A stretch of DNA of 8,200 nucleotides from Bacteroidota bacterium (GTDB taxonomy: Bacteria; Bacteroidota; Bacteroidia; Chitinophagales; Chitinophagaceae): positions 1-8,200 of the forward strand of contig JANYAL010000286.1 of the NCBI GenBank assembly GCA_025361325.1. The letters are read 5' to 3'. Each line of letters begins with the position of its first letter. Positions within the stretch are counted from its first letter, which is position 1. Made by a program: the position numbers and the translations under genes. Shown here piece after piece: positions 1-6,343 of this stretch. Below the pieces are notes generated by a model. That model saw only the letters and a program-made list of their open reading frames with translations. It made no database searches and was not told where the DNA came from.

Positions 1-8
1 AGGCGTCT

Positions 9-1367
9 CTATTTTTGTTCAAACAATTGTTTCTTGTCCACTACCGTAACGACGTTGCCGTTTTTAATTGTTTTACTCACCACATCGTAAGGCCCCGTTA
101 TCACTTCATCACCTTCTTTTAAACCCTGTTTTATCTCAATATAACTCAGGTCCTGAATATCAGTTTTTACGACCACTTTACTTACTTTGTTATCCGCGTC
201 CTTTATAAAGACCACCACCTCAAGCTCATCAACCAATGCAGTGGCTGATTTTGTTTTGGTGTTTTCCTCCTCCACTTTCTTTTTATCAACTTTAATGCTG
301 TCATTCCTGTCTCGGGTTGTCACAGCATTGATGGGAACACTCAATACGTTCTCATGCGTCTTTGTCTGGATGTCAGCACTGGCACTCATGCCTGGCCTGA
401 AAGGGAAACTACCCTTGCCGAGGAGATCAGAATAACTTTCGGGTAACAAACGGATGTACACTTTATATTGTGTAACGTCTGTTGACGTATTGGCCAGCGC
501 ATTTTGTGTTGAAGCACCATTATTGCTGCTGGCTATCTGTGTAACTATACCTTTAAACTTCCTGTTGTTATACGCATCCACTTCTACATTGGCACTGTCG
601 CCCAATTTGACCTTGGGAACGTCATTCTCGCCAACATCAACCCTTACTTCCATTTTAGCCATATCCGCCACGCGCATGAGTTCGGTACCGCTCATCAGAT
701 TACTCCCCACGACCCTTTCCCCTTTTTTCACATTCAATAAACTCACTACCCCATCCATAGGTGCTACTACTGCCGTCCTGCTGAGGTCCTTGTTGGCCTT
801 CTCGAGATTTGCCATGGCCGACTGTACCGAGGCCTGACCGCTTCTGATACCTTGCACAGCCGCATTGTAATTTGCTTTACTGCTCCTGAGATTAGCTTCA
901 GCCACATTGAATTCGTTCTGGCTAATCACTTTTTCATCAAAAAGTTTTTTCTGCATGTCAAAGGTGCGCTGGGCCTGATCCATCTGTGCATTTAATGCTT
1001 CTAATGCTGCACGTGAATTATCCACTTGTGCCTTCGTCTGCTCTACTCCGCTGGCTGCCTGGTTACGCTGTATGCTGTAAATATCAGCATAGATACGTGC
1101 CAGCACCTGTCCCTTTTTAACAGTGTCACCTTCCTGTACGGTCAATTCTGTGATCTCCCCGCTGATATCAGGACTCACCTTCACTTCCACTTCTGGGTAA
1201 ATCTTACCGCTGGCATTCACTATTTCCGTGATGGTACGCATCTGTGCCTTCTCTGCAGTCACTTTGATGCCTGCACCTTTTCCGAATACGCCTGTTTTGG
1301 AAAGTACGACCAGTACTACCAATAATATCACCAGCGAGATCAGGATCCATTTCAGTGATTTGCTCAT
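9..1367 (-). CDS. MacA/HlyD-like periplasmic adaptor subunit of a tripartite efflux pump
   Basis: This 452-residue protein should link an inner-membrane transporter to a TolC-type channel across the periplasm. A hydrophobic anchor spans residues 7-23. The first half of the lipoyl (biotinyl-like) domain is at about 58-93, with the hallmark VQEGDTVKKGQVLARI. A long alpha-helical coiled-coil hairpin covers about 97-196, and the second lipoyl half follows at 198-220 (TAVVAPMDGVVSLLNVKKGE). A beta-barrel lies at about 238-337, ending in FRPGMSASADI, and a membrane-proximal domain at about 340-445. The order and motifs resemble MacA of MacAB-TolC more than RND adaptors, but that is a judgement from memory. 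A charged, Lys/Glu-rich insert at about 352-382 separates the barrel from the last domain. The start lies 26 bp after the TolC-family gene, so the two are probably co-transcribed. The partner pump (ABC permease/ATPase or RND) is not in the window and should follow beyond position 1. The substrate is unknown. Confidence 0.93.
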   Translation of the reverse strand: MSKSLKWILISLVILLVVLVVLSKTGVFGKGAGIKVTAEKAQMRTITEIVNASGKIYPEVEVKVSPDISGEITELTVQEGDTVKKGQVLARIYADIYSIQRNQAASGVEQTKAQVDNSRAALEALNAQMDQAQRTFDMQKKLFDEKVISQNEFNVAEANLRSSKANYNAAVQGIRSGQASVQSAMANLEKANKDLSRTAVVAPMDGVVSLLNVKKGERVVGSNLMSGTELMRVADMAKMEVRVDVGENDVPKVKLGDSANVEVDAYNNRKFKGIVTQIASSNNGASTQNALANTSTDVTQYKVYIRLLPESYSDLLGKGSFPFRPGMSASADIQTKTHENVLSVPINAVTTRDRNDSIKVDKKKVEEENTKTKSATALVDELEVVVFIKDADNKVSKVVVKTDIQDLSYIEIKQGLKEGDEVITGPYDVVSKTIKNGNVVTVVDKKQLFEQK

Positions 1368-1393
1368 ATAATTATTTGTTTGTAGTTCTTGGT

Positions 1394-2824
1394 TTATAAT
1401 TTCAGCCCTTGCCCTTTGTAGAACTCCAGCACTTTCATCTTGAATACATAGTCAAACTGGTTAAGTGCGTTCTGCAGCTTTGCGCTGAACAGGTTATTCT
1501 CATTGGTAATCAGGTCAATCGTGGAAAGCATTCCCACATCATAACGTTTTTGGGCAAATGAATAGCTTTTTCCTGCCGACTCAAGAGTCTTTTTGCCCGC
1601 ATTGAATTTTTCCAGTGCCACCAGTGCCGCATTATAGGCCTGGTATATGTCATTTTTAAGCTTCTGGTTGTCCAGCTCTTTCTGCAACTCTAGGTTCTGC
1701 ATGTTGATTCTGTTCCTGTCATAAGCGGTCCGCAGGATGCTGCCATTGAAAATGGGAACACTCAGGCTGAGGCCTACCGACTGGCGGAAATTCTGATCCA
1801 GCTGGTGAAAAAAAATTGTCTTGGTGTATGTGTAACTATTATAAGGCTGAAGCGGGAATACGTTATAAGTAGTGCCCCCCACAGCTACACTACCAATAGG
1901 TGCTATAATGGGTGTGCTACCAGTTATATCCTGGGCCCTGCTGTTATATCCACTGGCCAGATTGCCGTACATGGAAATGGTAGGATACATCCCTGCTTTG
2001 GCAGCAGCGGTGCTCTTTTGTGCAGCCCTGAGTTTGAATTCATCATAACGTTGGAGTGGCTGGTTGGCAAGCGCCAAATTATATACCGATTCTGGCAGCA
2101 GGTCGATGATCTTCTCAACCGGTATCTTTTCAACAGGAGGTTCATCAATTTCAAAAGGAGTGGCCGCATCCATCGACATGTATGCCTTTAACGATAAAAC
2201 CGTTTGATCAACCGTTCCCTTTGCACTGATCACATTAGAACTGTCCCTTGCTACCTGTGCTTCAAGCTCCGAGGCATTCAGTTCAGGGAGAGCGCCGGCA
2301 TCTACTAATTTTCGGGTATTGCTTAACTGTGCCTGTGATTGCTGCAACTGCACGGCGGCAATTTTTTGCTGTTCCTTTGCCAGCAATATCTGCAGGTAAA
2401 TATTGGCAACAGTTAAAGCAATATCATTCTTAAGTTTATCGGTACCGGCCTTTGATGCCTCCACTTCCCACTGGTTGGCGGCGATGAGGTTTTTTTTGCT
2501 AAACCAGTTAAAGATCTGGGCGCTGCTTTGCAGTTGCATATTTGCAGAAACATAACTCTGTGTGATTAGGCTGAAACTGGTAGGATCCTGGTTTCTGCCG
2601 CTATTATAACCGGGTCCGCCACTGAAACCCAGGGTAGGGTATTCCCCCATTTTACTTTGCTTATAATTCAATTCCGACAAGCGGGTCTGAAGGTCGGTCT
2701 GCCTGACCGTGATGTTATTAGTCATAGCATAATCGACACATTCGGGAAGGGTCCATTTTTGCTGAGCGTTGGCTGAAATTGAAAGGGACAGGGTAGCAAT
2801 AATTAGAATGAGACTATTGCGCAT
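1394..2824 (-). CDS. TolC-family outer-membrane efflux channel protein
   Basis: This 476-residue protein is the outer-membrane exit duct of the efflux pump whose adaptor gene follows 26 bp downstream. Residues 1-20 form a signal peptide ending ANA, with mature protein starting QQKWTLPECVDYAM, the typical opening of the outer-membrane efflux protein family (TLxECVxxAxxNN). The family's internal duplication is visible. The first repeat has long helices at about 120-215 including KLVDAGALPELNASELEAQ (172-190). The second has helices at about 362-465 including RYDVGMLSTIDLITNENN (427-444). Beta segments with the GxxxSVPIFNG type (351-361) mark the strands of the barrel. The length fits the family. 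The start is the first ATG, directly before the hydrophobic signal. A polar, Tyr-rich stretch at about 295-346 is probably the surface loop of the second repeat. It may share a transcript with the PLP enzyme gene 61 bp upstream, but a separate promoter is equally possible. Confidence 0.95.
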   Translation of the reverse strand: MRNSLILIIATLSLSISANAQQKWTLPECVDYAMTNNITVRQTDLQTRLSELNYKQSKMGEYPTLGFSGGPGYNSGRNQDPTSFSLITQSYVSANMQLQSSAQIFNWFSKKNLIAANQWEVEASKAGTDKLKNDIALTVANIYLQILLAKEQQKIAAVQLQQSQAQLSNTRKLVDAGALPELNASELEAQVARDSSNVISAKGTVDQTVLSLKAYMSMDAATPFEIDEPPVEKIPVEKIIDLLPESVYNLALANQPLQRYDEFKLRAAQKSTAAAKAGMYPTISMYGNLASGYNSRAQDITGSTPIIAPIGSVAVGGTTYNVFPLQPYNSYTYTKTIFFHQLDQNFRQSVGLSLSVPIFNGSILRTAYDRNRINMQNLELQKELDNQKLKNDIYQAYNAALVALEKFNAGKKTLESAGKSYSFAQKRYDVGMLSTIDLITNENNLFSAKLQNALNQFDYVFKMKVLEFYKGQGLKL

Positions 2825-2885
2825 AATGCAAAATTAAATCATCCGTATGGATTGTGGAATAAACAAAATGACAAACGGTAAAATT

Positions 2886-4049
2886 CTACTGCATATTCCC
2901 GAATGCCTGATCCAGATCCCTGATCAGGTAATCCGGGTCCTCCAGGCCTACATATAAACGCAGCATCCTGTGTTCTTTGTTACCAGCATCGAAATCAGCC
3001 GGCTTGATTCCTGAACATTTGGGTATGATGAGGCTTTCGTGCCCACCCCAACTAACAGCCATAAAAAAATGCTGCAGGCTTTCGCAGAAATGCTCAATCT
3101 CATTGATGGTGGTCGTTTTAATGATGAATGTTAATAGGCCGCAGGCCCCGCTCATTTGCTGTTTCGCCAGGTTATACTGAGGGAAGCTCTCGTCAAATGG
3201 GAAGAGCAGTTCCTCCACTTTGGGTTGGTTTTTCAGGTATTCTGTAACTTTCTTTGTCGACGCTGTAATCCTGTCAAGCCTTGCCGGCAGGGTGCGTAAA
3301 CCGCGGATCAGGAGCCAGGCATTGAAAGGCTGTATACCGCTGCCGATATTCATGTATTCGCTGTTGAAGATGCGTTCTATCATCGTTTTACTTCCGCATA
3401 GGACTCCTCCCAGCGTGTCGCTGTGCCCGCTGATGTATTTGGTGGCGGTCTGCATGGTAAGGTCGATACCATATTCAATGGGTCTTTGGTAGAGTGGTGT
3501 GCAATAGCTGTTGTCGATAATGGTAACGATATGCTCGGCCCTGGCCAGTTCCGCAACCGCCTTCAGGTCCTGCAGGGCATAATCCCAACTGTTTGGGCTC
3601 TCCAGGTATATGACCGTTGTGTTGGGCAGAATGGCTCTTTCGAAATGCTCTATTTCTCTCCCGTCGATATAGGTAGTGGTCACCCCAAACCTGGGCAAAA
3701 TATCGTTGAACATCTTCTGCGCCCAGGTATAAGGTTTGTCGACAGATACAATATGGTCTCCCGCTTTCACATTGGCCAGTACGGCTGCAAAAATAGCCGC
3801 AGCTCCACTGTTAAAGACCAGGCAGTCCTCCGCACCATCCAATGCTGCCAGCTTTTTGCGAAGAATATCAACCGTTGGATTCCTGCCCCTGCTGTACAGA
3901 TAGGTGGAGTATTCATCAGCGAAAGCCTGGCGCATATCCTCCACAGTATTGAATACAAAATTGCTGCTCTGAATAATGGGCGGTGAAACGGCATTAAAAT
4001 ATTTTTCCCGTTCTTCAGCGTATTCATTAATAATGTAGGAGAGGTCCAT
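2886..4049 (-). CDS. Cys/Met-metabolism PLP-dependent enzyme (cystathionine lyase/synthase-like)
   Basis: This 387-residue cytoplasmic enzyme belongs to the fold-type I family that includes cystathionine beta-lyase, cystathionine gamma-lyase/synthase and methionine gamma-lyase. The family signature is complete at 196-210 (DLTMQTATKYISGHS), with K204 as the Schiff-base lysine. Other expected sites are Y52 and R54 in YSRGRNPT (phosphate contacts from the neighbouring subunit), S81-G82 (phosphate loop), Y107 (ring stacking), D179 in IIDNS (PLP nitrogen), and R364 in RLYVGLED (substrate carboxylate). Length is normal. SWGGHESL at 333-340 has the Ser-Trp pair I associate with cystathionine beta-lyase, whereas gamma-lyases usually show Ser-Leu there; YSRxxNPT is more gamma-family-like. 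The exact reaction therefore cannot be fixed. The gene starts 24 bp after an amino-acid permease gene on the same strand, which suggests a shared operon and a role in using or remodelling an imported sulfur amino acid. No Shine-Dalgarno is seen before its ATG. Confidence 0.9.
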   Translation of the reverse strand: MDLSYIINEYAEEREKYFNAVSPPIIQSSNFVFNTVEDMRQAFADEYSTYLYSRGRNPTVDILRKKLAALDGAEDCLVFNSGAAAIFAAVLANVKAGDHIVSVDKPYTWAQKMFNDILPRFGVTTTYIDGREIEHFERAILPNTTVIYLESPNSWDYALQDLKAVAELARAEHIVTIIDNSYCTPLYQRPIEYGIDLTMQTATKYISGHSDTLGGVLCGSKTMIERIFNSEYMNIGSGIQPFNAWLLIRGLRTLPARLDRITASTKKVTEYLKNQPKVEELLFPFDESFPQYNLAKQQMSGACGLLTFIIKTTTINEIEHFCESLQHFFMAVSWGGHESLIIPKCSGIKPADFDAGNKEHRMLRLYVGLEDPDYLIRDLDQAFGNMQ

Positions 4050-4073
4050 ATTGAATTGTTAAGAGGTTTCGGG

Positions 4074-5405
4074 TCAGTCCTCCCTTTTATAATAGGCAAA
4101 ATAATATATCATCAGCAGGATGAACAGCAATCCCACACCCGTGAGTGCTGCCCAGGGGTCCTTGATAATGACCCCGACTGCCACCATAAAATAACTGAAA
4201 ACGAAAAAGGAGGCCAGGATGGGGGTGAACTTGTTCCAGTTGCCTGTGATCAACTCCTGGTTCTGTCTTCTTCTGCGCAGGATGAAGATCGTGGCTGCCG
4301 AGGTACTCATTCCTACACTGTCGAGGAACATAGTGAAGTTCAGGATATTGTCCACGCCTTTTCCATAAAAGGTAATGATGATGGTGATCAGCGAAAAAGT
4401 AGTAAGACCAGCCACCAGGGCATGCGTTTTGGGACTACGGTATGAGAATATCTTCGGAAAAACCTTGTCCACACTCATGGCAAACATCACCCGCGGGTTG
4501 CTCATCAGCAGAATGTTCACATAGGCCAGTACGGACAGGAACATCAGTCCGTCAAATACCTTTCCACCATTCTTGCCGAACCATGCCTCGCAGAGCAGGG
4601 AACCGATCGCGCTTGCATTCTTCATTTTATCATACCCGATGGTCTGTATATAGGCCAGGTTAATGAGCAGGTAGAGTGAGATCACAATGAATATGCCAAT
4701 GAAGATACCCTTGGGCAGGATACGTGTTGATCTCACTTCACTGCCGAAATTGATGGTCTGCTGATAGCCCCCGTAACTGAAACAGACCGGTATCAGCGAT
4801 ATCAGGAACAAGGAAAAAGGGCTGTTGTTCTTTAATGTAAAAATGGGTGAACTTTCCTCATAGCCATGCGGTTCAATGATTACACCTTTAAACAGGGTTG
4901 CGATCAGTAAAAGTACCAGGCCTACTTTTATGATGATCAGCACATTCTGTGTGCGGCTGCTCGTTTTCAATCCCATCAGGTTTACACAGAAGAAAATAGC
5001 AACAGCTAAGATGGCAATGGTGGTATTGAAAAAGTCACCGCTGGGTTTTCCATAGAGCAGGTCACTCACATAATCAGCCCCTATCAAGGCCACCACCGCC
5101 AGGGAAGCTGCATTGCTGACCAGGATAAGCGCATTGACAGTAAAACCTACTGCAGGATGGTAGCAGGCAGCGAATATCTTATAATAGCCCCCCATGGCCG
5201 GCAGCCTCAGCCCTATCTCGGCATAAGTCAATGCACCGCACAAAGCAATCAGTCCGCCCACCGTCCACACCAGGAAAAAGATGGTACTGTTACCGGATGT
5301 GGCAGCCACGGAAGCCGGGTTCCGGAAGATCCCCATCCCGATCACCAGGCTTACCACGATCATGGACAGATCGAAGAGGCTGAGGTTATTCGATTTTGCA
5401 GTCAT
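4074..5405 (-). CDS. APC-superfamily amino-acid permease
   Basis: This 443-residue inner-membrane protein should move amino acids by proton symport or exchange. About twelve hydrophobic segments can be counted. TM1 carries the helix-breaking VIGMGIFRNP (21-30), the usual substrate-backbone site of APC and LAT-type carriers. The TM2-TM3 region has YAEIGLRLPAMGGYYKIF (61-78), a conserved APC motif. The TM6 region has FSYGGYQQTINFGSEVR (209-225), again typical. A short Arg run (377-380) lies in a cytoplasmic loop before the last two helices. The length matches the SteT/LAT-like branch. The start is the first ATG, leaving a short polar N-terminus. It is the first gene of a minus-strand run, 24 bp ahead of a Cys/Met PLP enzyme, so its cargo may be methionine, cysteine, cystathionine or a relative. 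The cargo is inferred from this neighbour alone. It is divergent from the small exported protein gene on the plus strand. Confidence 0.92.
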   Translation of the reverse strand: MTAKSNNLSLFDLSMIVVSLVIGMGIFRNPASVAATSGNSTIFFLVWTVGGLIALCGALTYAEIGLRLPAMGGYYKIFAACYHPAVGFTVNALILVSNAASLAVVALIGADYVSDLLYGKPSGDFFNTTIAILAVAIFFCVNLMGLKTSSRTQNVLIIIKVGLVLLLIATLFKGVIIEPHGYEESSPIFTLKNNSPFSLFLISLIPVCFSYGGYQQTINFGSEVRSTRILPKGIFIGIFIVISLYLLINLAYIQTIGYDKMKNASAIGSLLCEAWFGKNGGKVFDGLMFLSVLAYVNILLMSNPRVMFAMSVDKVFPKIFSYRSPKTHALVAGLTTFSLITIIITFYGKGVDNILNFTMFLDSVGMSTSAATIFILRRRRQNQELITGNWNKFTPILASFFVFSYFMVAVGVIIKDPWAALTGVGLLFILLMIYYFAYYKRED

Positions 5406-5542
5406 GCTTTGAAGGTAATGATAATTTGGGTTGTCAGGGAATGAAGATTAAGAAAAACCAATTGGGGTCCCGATACTACACTCTTTTTTCTTATTCGTAT
5501 ATTGCAGTAGAATTATATTACACACCCATAATAATCAGATAA
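5406..5542. promoter_or_regulatory. divergent intergenic region, presumed promoters in both directions
   Basis: This 137-bp AT-rich gap lies between two divergently read genes and must hold the start signals of both unless they are read through. I find no full TAnnTTTG box in either direction. The closest plus-strand candidate is TATATTG around 5498-5504, one base short. An 8-bp palindrome CCAATTGG sits at 5458-5465 and could be chance. The T-rich run at 5483-5491 has no stem. The promoter role is inferred from gene arrangement. Confidence 0.4.
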
Positions 5543-5938
5543 ATGAAAAAACTGATCCCTTCATTGCTCGTCTTACTAGCTGTTATCCCTTTTGGAGGAA
5601 AGTCGCAAAACTCCAAAACACCCTGGCCCGAACTGTCAGCCTTCCATACCCTGATATCGGCCACTTTTCATCCCTCCGAGGACGGTAACTTCAAGCCATT
5701 GCGACAGAAGGCTGACAGCCTGCTAATGGCTGCAAAACAATGGAAGGAATCAACAATACCGGCAGATTATAAGACCGACCTGACAAAAAAGACGCTTAAA
5801 AAACTGGTCAGGGAATGCGAAGAGATCGCCAATGACGTCAAAACGAATAAACCCGACGCAAAACTCAAGGAATCTATCACAGAGGCACATGAGATATTCC
5901 ATACCATTGTGGAAAAGTGCAGGACACCTGAAAAATAG
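5543..5938 (+). CDS. small exported helical protein with conserved-looking His/Cys pattern, function unknown
   Basis: This 131-residue protein starts with a signal peptide (MKKLIPSLLVLLAVIPFGGKSQ; basic start, hydrophobic core 5-17), so it is probably periplasmic or outer-membrane associated; there is no lipobox Cys. The mature part of about 108 residues is highly charged and predicted by eye to be all helical, in perhaps four helices split near P73 and P104. His and Cys sit in a regular pattern: H35 and H43 in FHTLISATFHP, H116 and H120 in HEIFH, C126 six residues later, and another Cys at C92. No CxxCH haem motif is present. It resembles small hypothetical proteins I recall from other Bacteroidota, but I cannot name a family. 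The His pairs at both ends of a helical bundle suggest a metal or haem site, which is inference. It is closed by its own terminator, so it is not part of the downstream B12 uptake unit. The ATG follows an AT-rich leader without a Shine-Dalgarno. Confidence 0.85.
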   Translation: MKKLIPSLLVLLAVIPFGGKSQNSKTPWPELSAFHTLISATFHPSEDGNFKPLRQKADSLLMAAKQWKESTIPADYKTDLTKKTLKKLVRECEEIANDVKTNKPDAKLKESITEAHEIFHTIVEKCRTPEK

Positions 5939-5959
5939 AAGCTCGCTGAACTCAATACG

Positions 5960-5986
5960 AAAGCCACTATAACAGGTGGCTTTTTT
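5960..5986 (+). terminator. intrinsic (Rho-independent) terminator after the small exported protein gene
   Basis: AAAGCCAC (5960-5967) pairs perfectly with GTGGCTTT (5976-5983) across an 8-base loop, followed by a run of T to 5986 and more T/A after that. It starts 21 bp after the stop codon. It separates the small gene from the riboswitch-controlled receptor downstream. Confidence 0.88.
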
Positions 5987-6035
5987 AATTTTCCCCATGT
6001 GGATGAATAGTTTAGTCATGCAGATTTAAATCACA

Positions 6036-6043
6036 TACATTTG
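6036..6043 (+). promoter_or_regulatory. candidate Bacteroidota -7 promoter box for the riboswitch transcript
   Basis: TACATTTG fits the TAnnTTTG -7 consensus known for Bacteroidota housekeeping promoters exactly. A start about 7 bases downstream would fall near 6050, immediately before the first conserved bases of the cobalamin riboswitch. The upstream -33 element is weak: I see no clear TTG at the expected spacing, only TTTAG at 6011-6015. The position relative to the riboswitch is the main support. Confidence 0.6.
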
Positions 6044-6050
6044 AAGTGAA

Positions 6051-6232
6051 TTTGGTTCCGCCCCCGGCGGATGAAAAGGGAATCCCGTTAAAATCGGGAG
6101 CTATCCCCGTAGCTGTAAAAGCCTCTCAAACCCTTTTAGGAGGGGTTTGATGAGTAATAAAATCTTCAAGCCACTGTTCCGGTCTAGTCGGAATGGGAAG
6201 GTAAAATGCTTAAGCCAGAAGACCTGCCAGGT
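6051..6232 (+). promoter_or_regulatory. cobalamin (vitamin B12) riboswitch aptamer
   Basis: The conserved blocks of the cobalamin aptamer occur in order. TTTGGTTCC opens at 6051. GGATGAAAAGGGAA (6069-6082) leads into the P5 hairpin CCCG/CGGG (6084-6087 with 6095-6098, loop TTAAAAT). AGCTATCCCCGTAGCTGTAA (6099-6118) follows, then AAGCCACTG (6168-6176), ATGGGAAGG (6193-6201), and the B12 box AGCCAGAAGACCTGCC (6213-6228). Two perfect side hairpins fit variable parts: CCGCC-CCC-GGCGG (6058-6070), and TCAAACCC with GGGTTTGA (6126-6133 with 6143-6150). Binding of adenosyl- or another cobalamin normally represses the downstream gene. The BtuB-like receptor 112 bases further on is exactly the expected target. 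The boundaries are approximate. Confidence 0.95.
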
Positions 6233-6343
6233 TCATCAAACATCATTTAACGCTTTCGGGTGAAAGGCAGGAAATGTAACGGCTTAACGGCCTTTATATC
6301 CCTATCGTTTTTCTGGAAGCAGTCACAAAAAAATATTTCTTCA
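6233..6343 (+). promoter_or_regulatory. riboswitch expression platform and untranslated leader of the receptor gene
   Basis: This leader between the aptamer and the ATG contains a small hairpin CTTTC-GGGT-GAAAG (6253-6266). GGCAGG (6266-6271) is complementary to CCTGCC of the B12 box (6223-6228). TTAACGG (6284-6290) is complementary to CCGTTAA at the P5 loop (6085-6091). I see no hairpin followed by a strong T-run that would be a convincing terminator, so control of translation is favoured. The last 20 bases before the ATG are A/T rich with no Shine-Dalgarno. The pairings are read directly; their use in switching is inferred. Confidence 0.55.

Noticed and set aside
2829..2836. Minus-strand TAATTTTG, a perfect TAnnTTTG match before the TolC-family gene
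   Set aside because: It lies only 4 bases before the start codon and has no TTG element at suitable spacing, so transcription from it would be essentially leaderless; most likely chance in AT-rich sequence.
3423..3986. 187-codon plus-strand open frame opposite the PLP enzyme gene
   Set aside because: It lies wholly antisense to a gene with complete catalytic motifs, and its translation has no recognisable domain; it is a shadow frame.
5458..5465. Palindrome CCAATTGG in the divergent intergenic region as a possible operator
   Set aside because: An 8-bp palindrome is expected by chance at this scale, there is no second copy, and no regulator gene is nearby.
6272..6315. Possible transcription terminator in the receptor leader near the T-run at 6307-6312
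   Set aside because: The repeated AACGGC segments are direct, not inverted, and no stable stem abuts the T-run.
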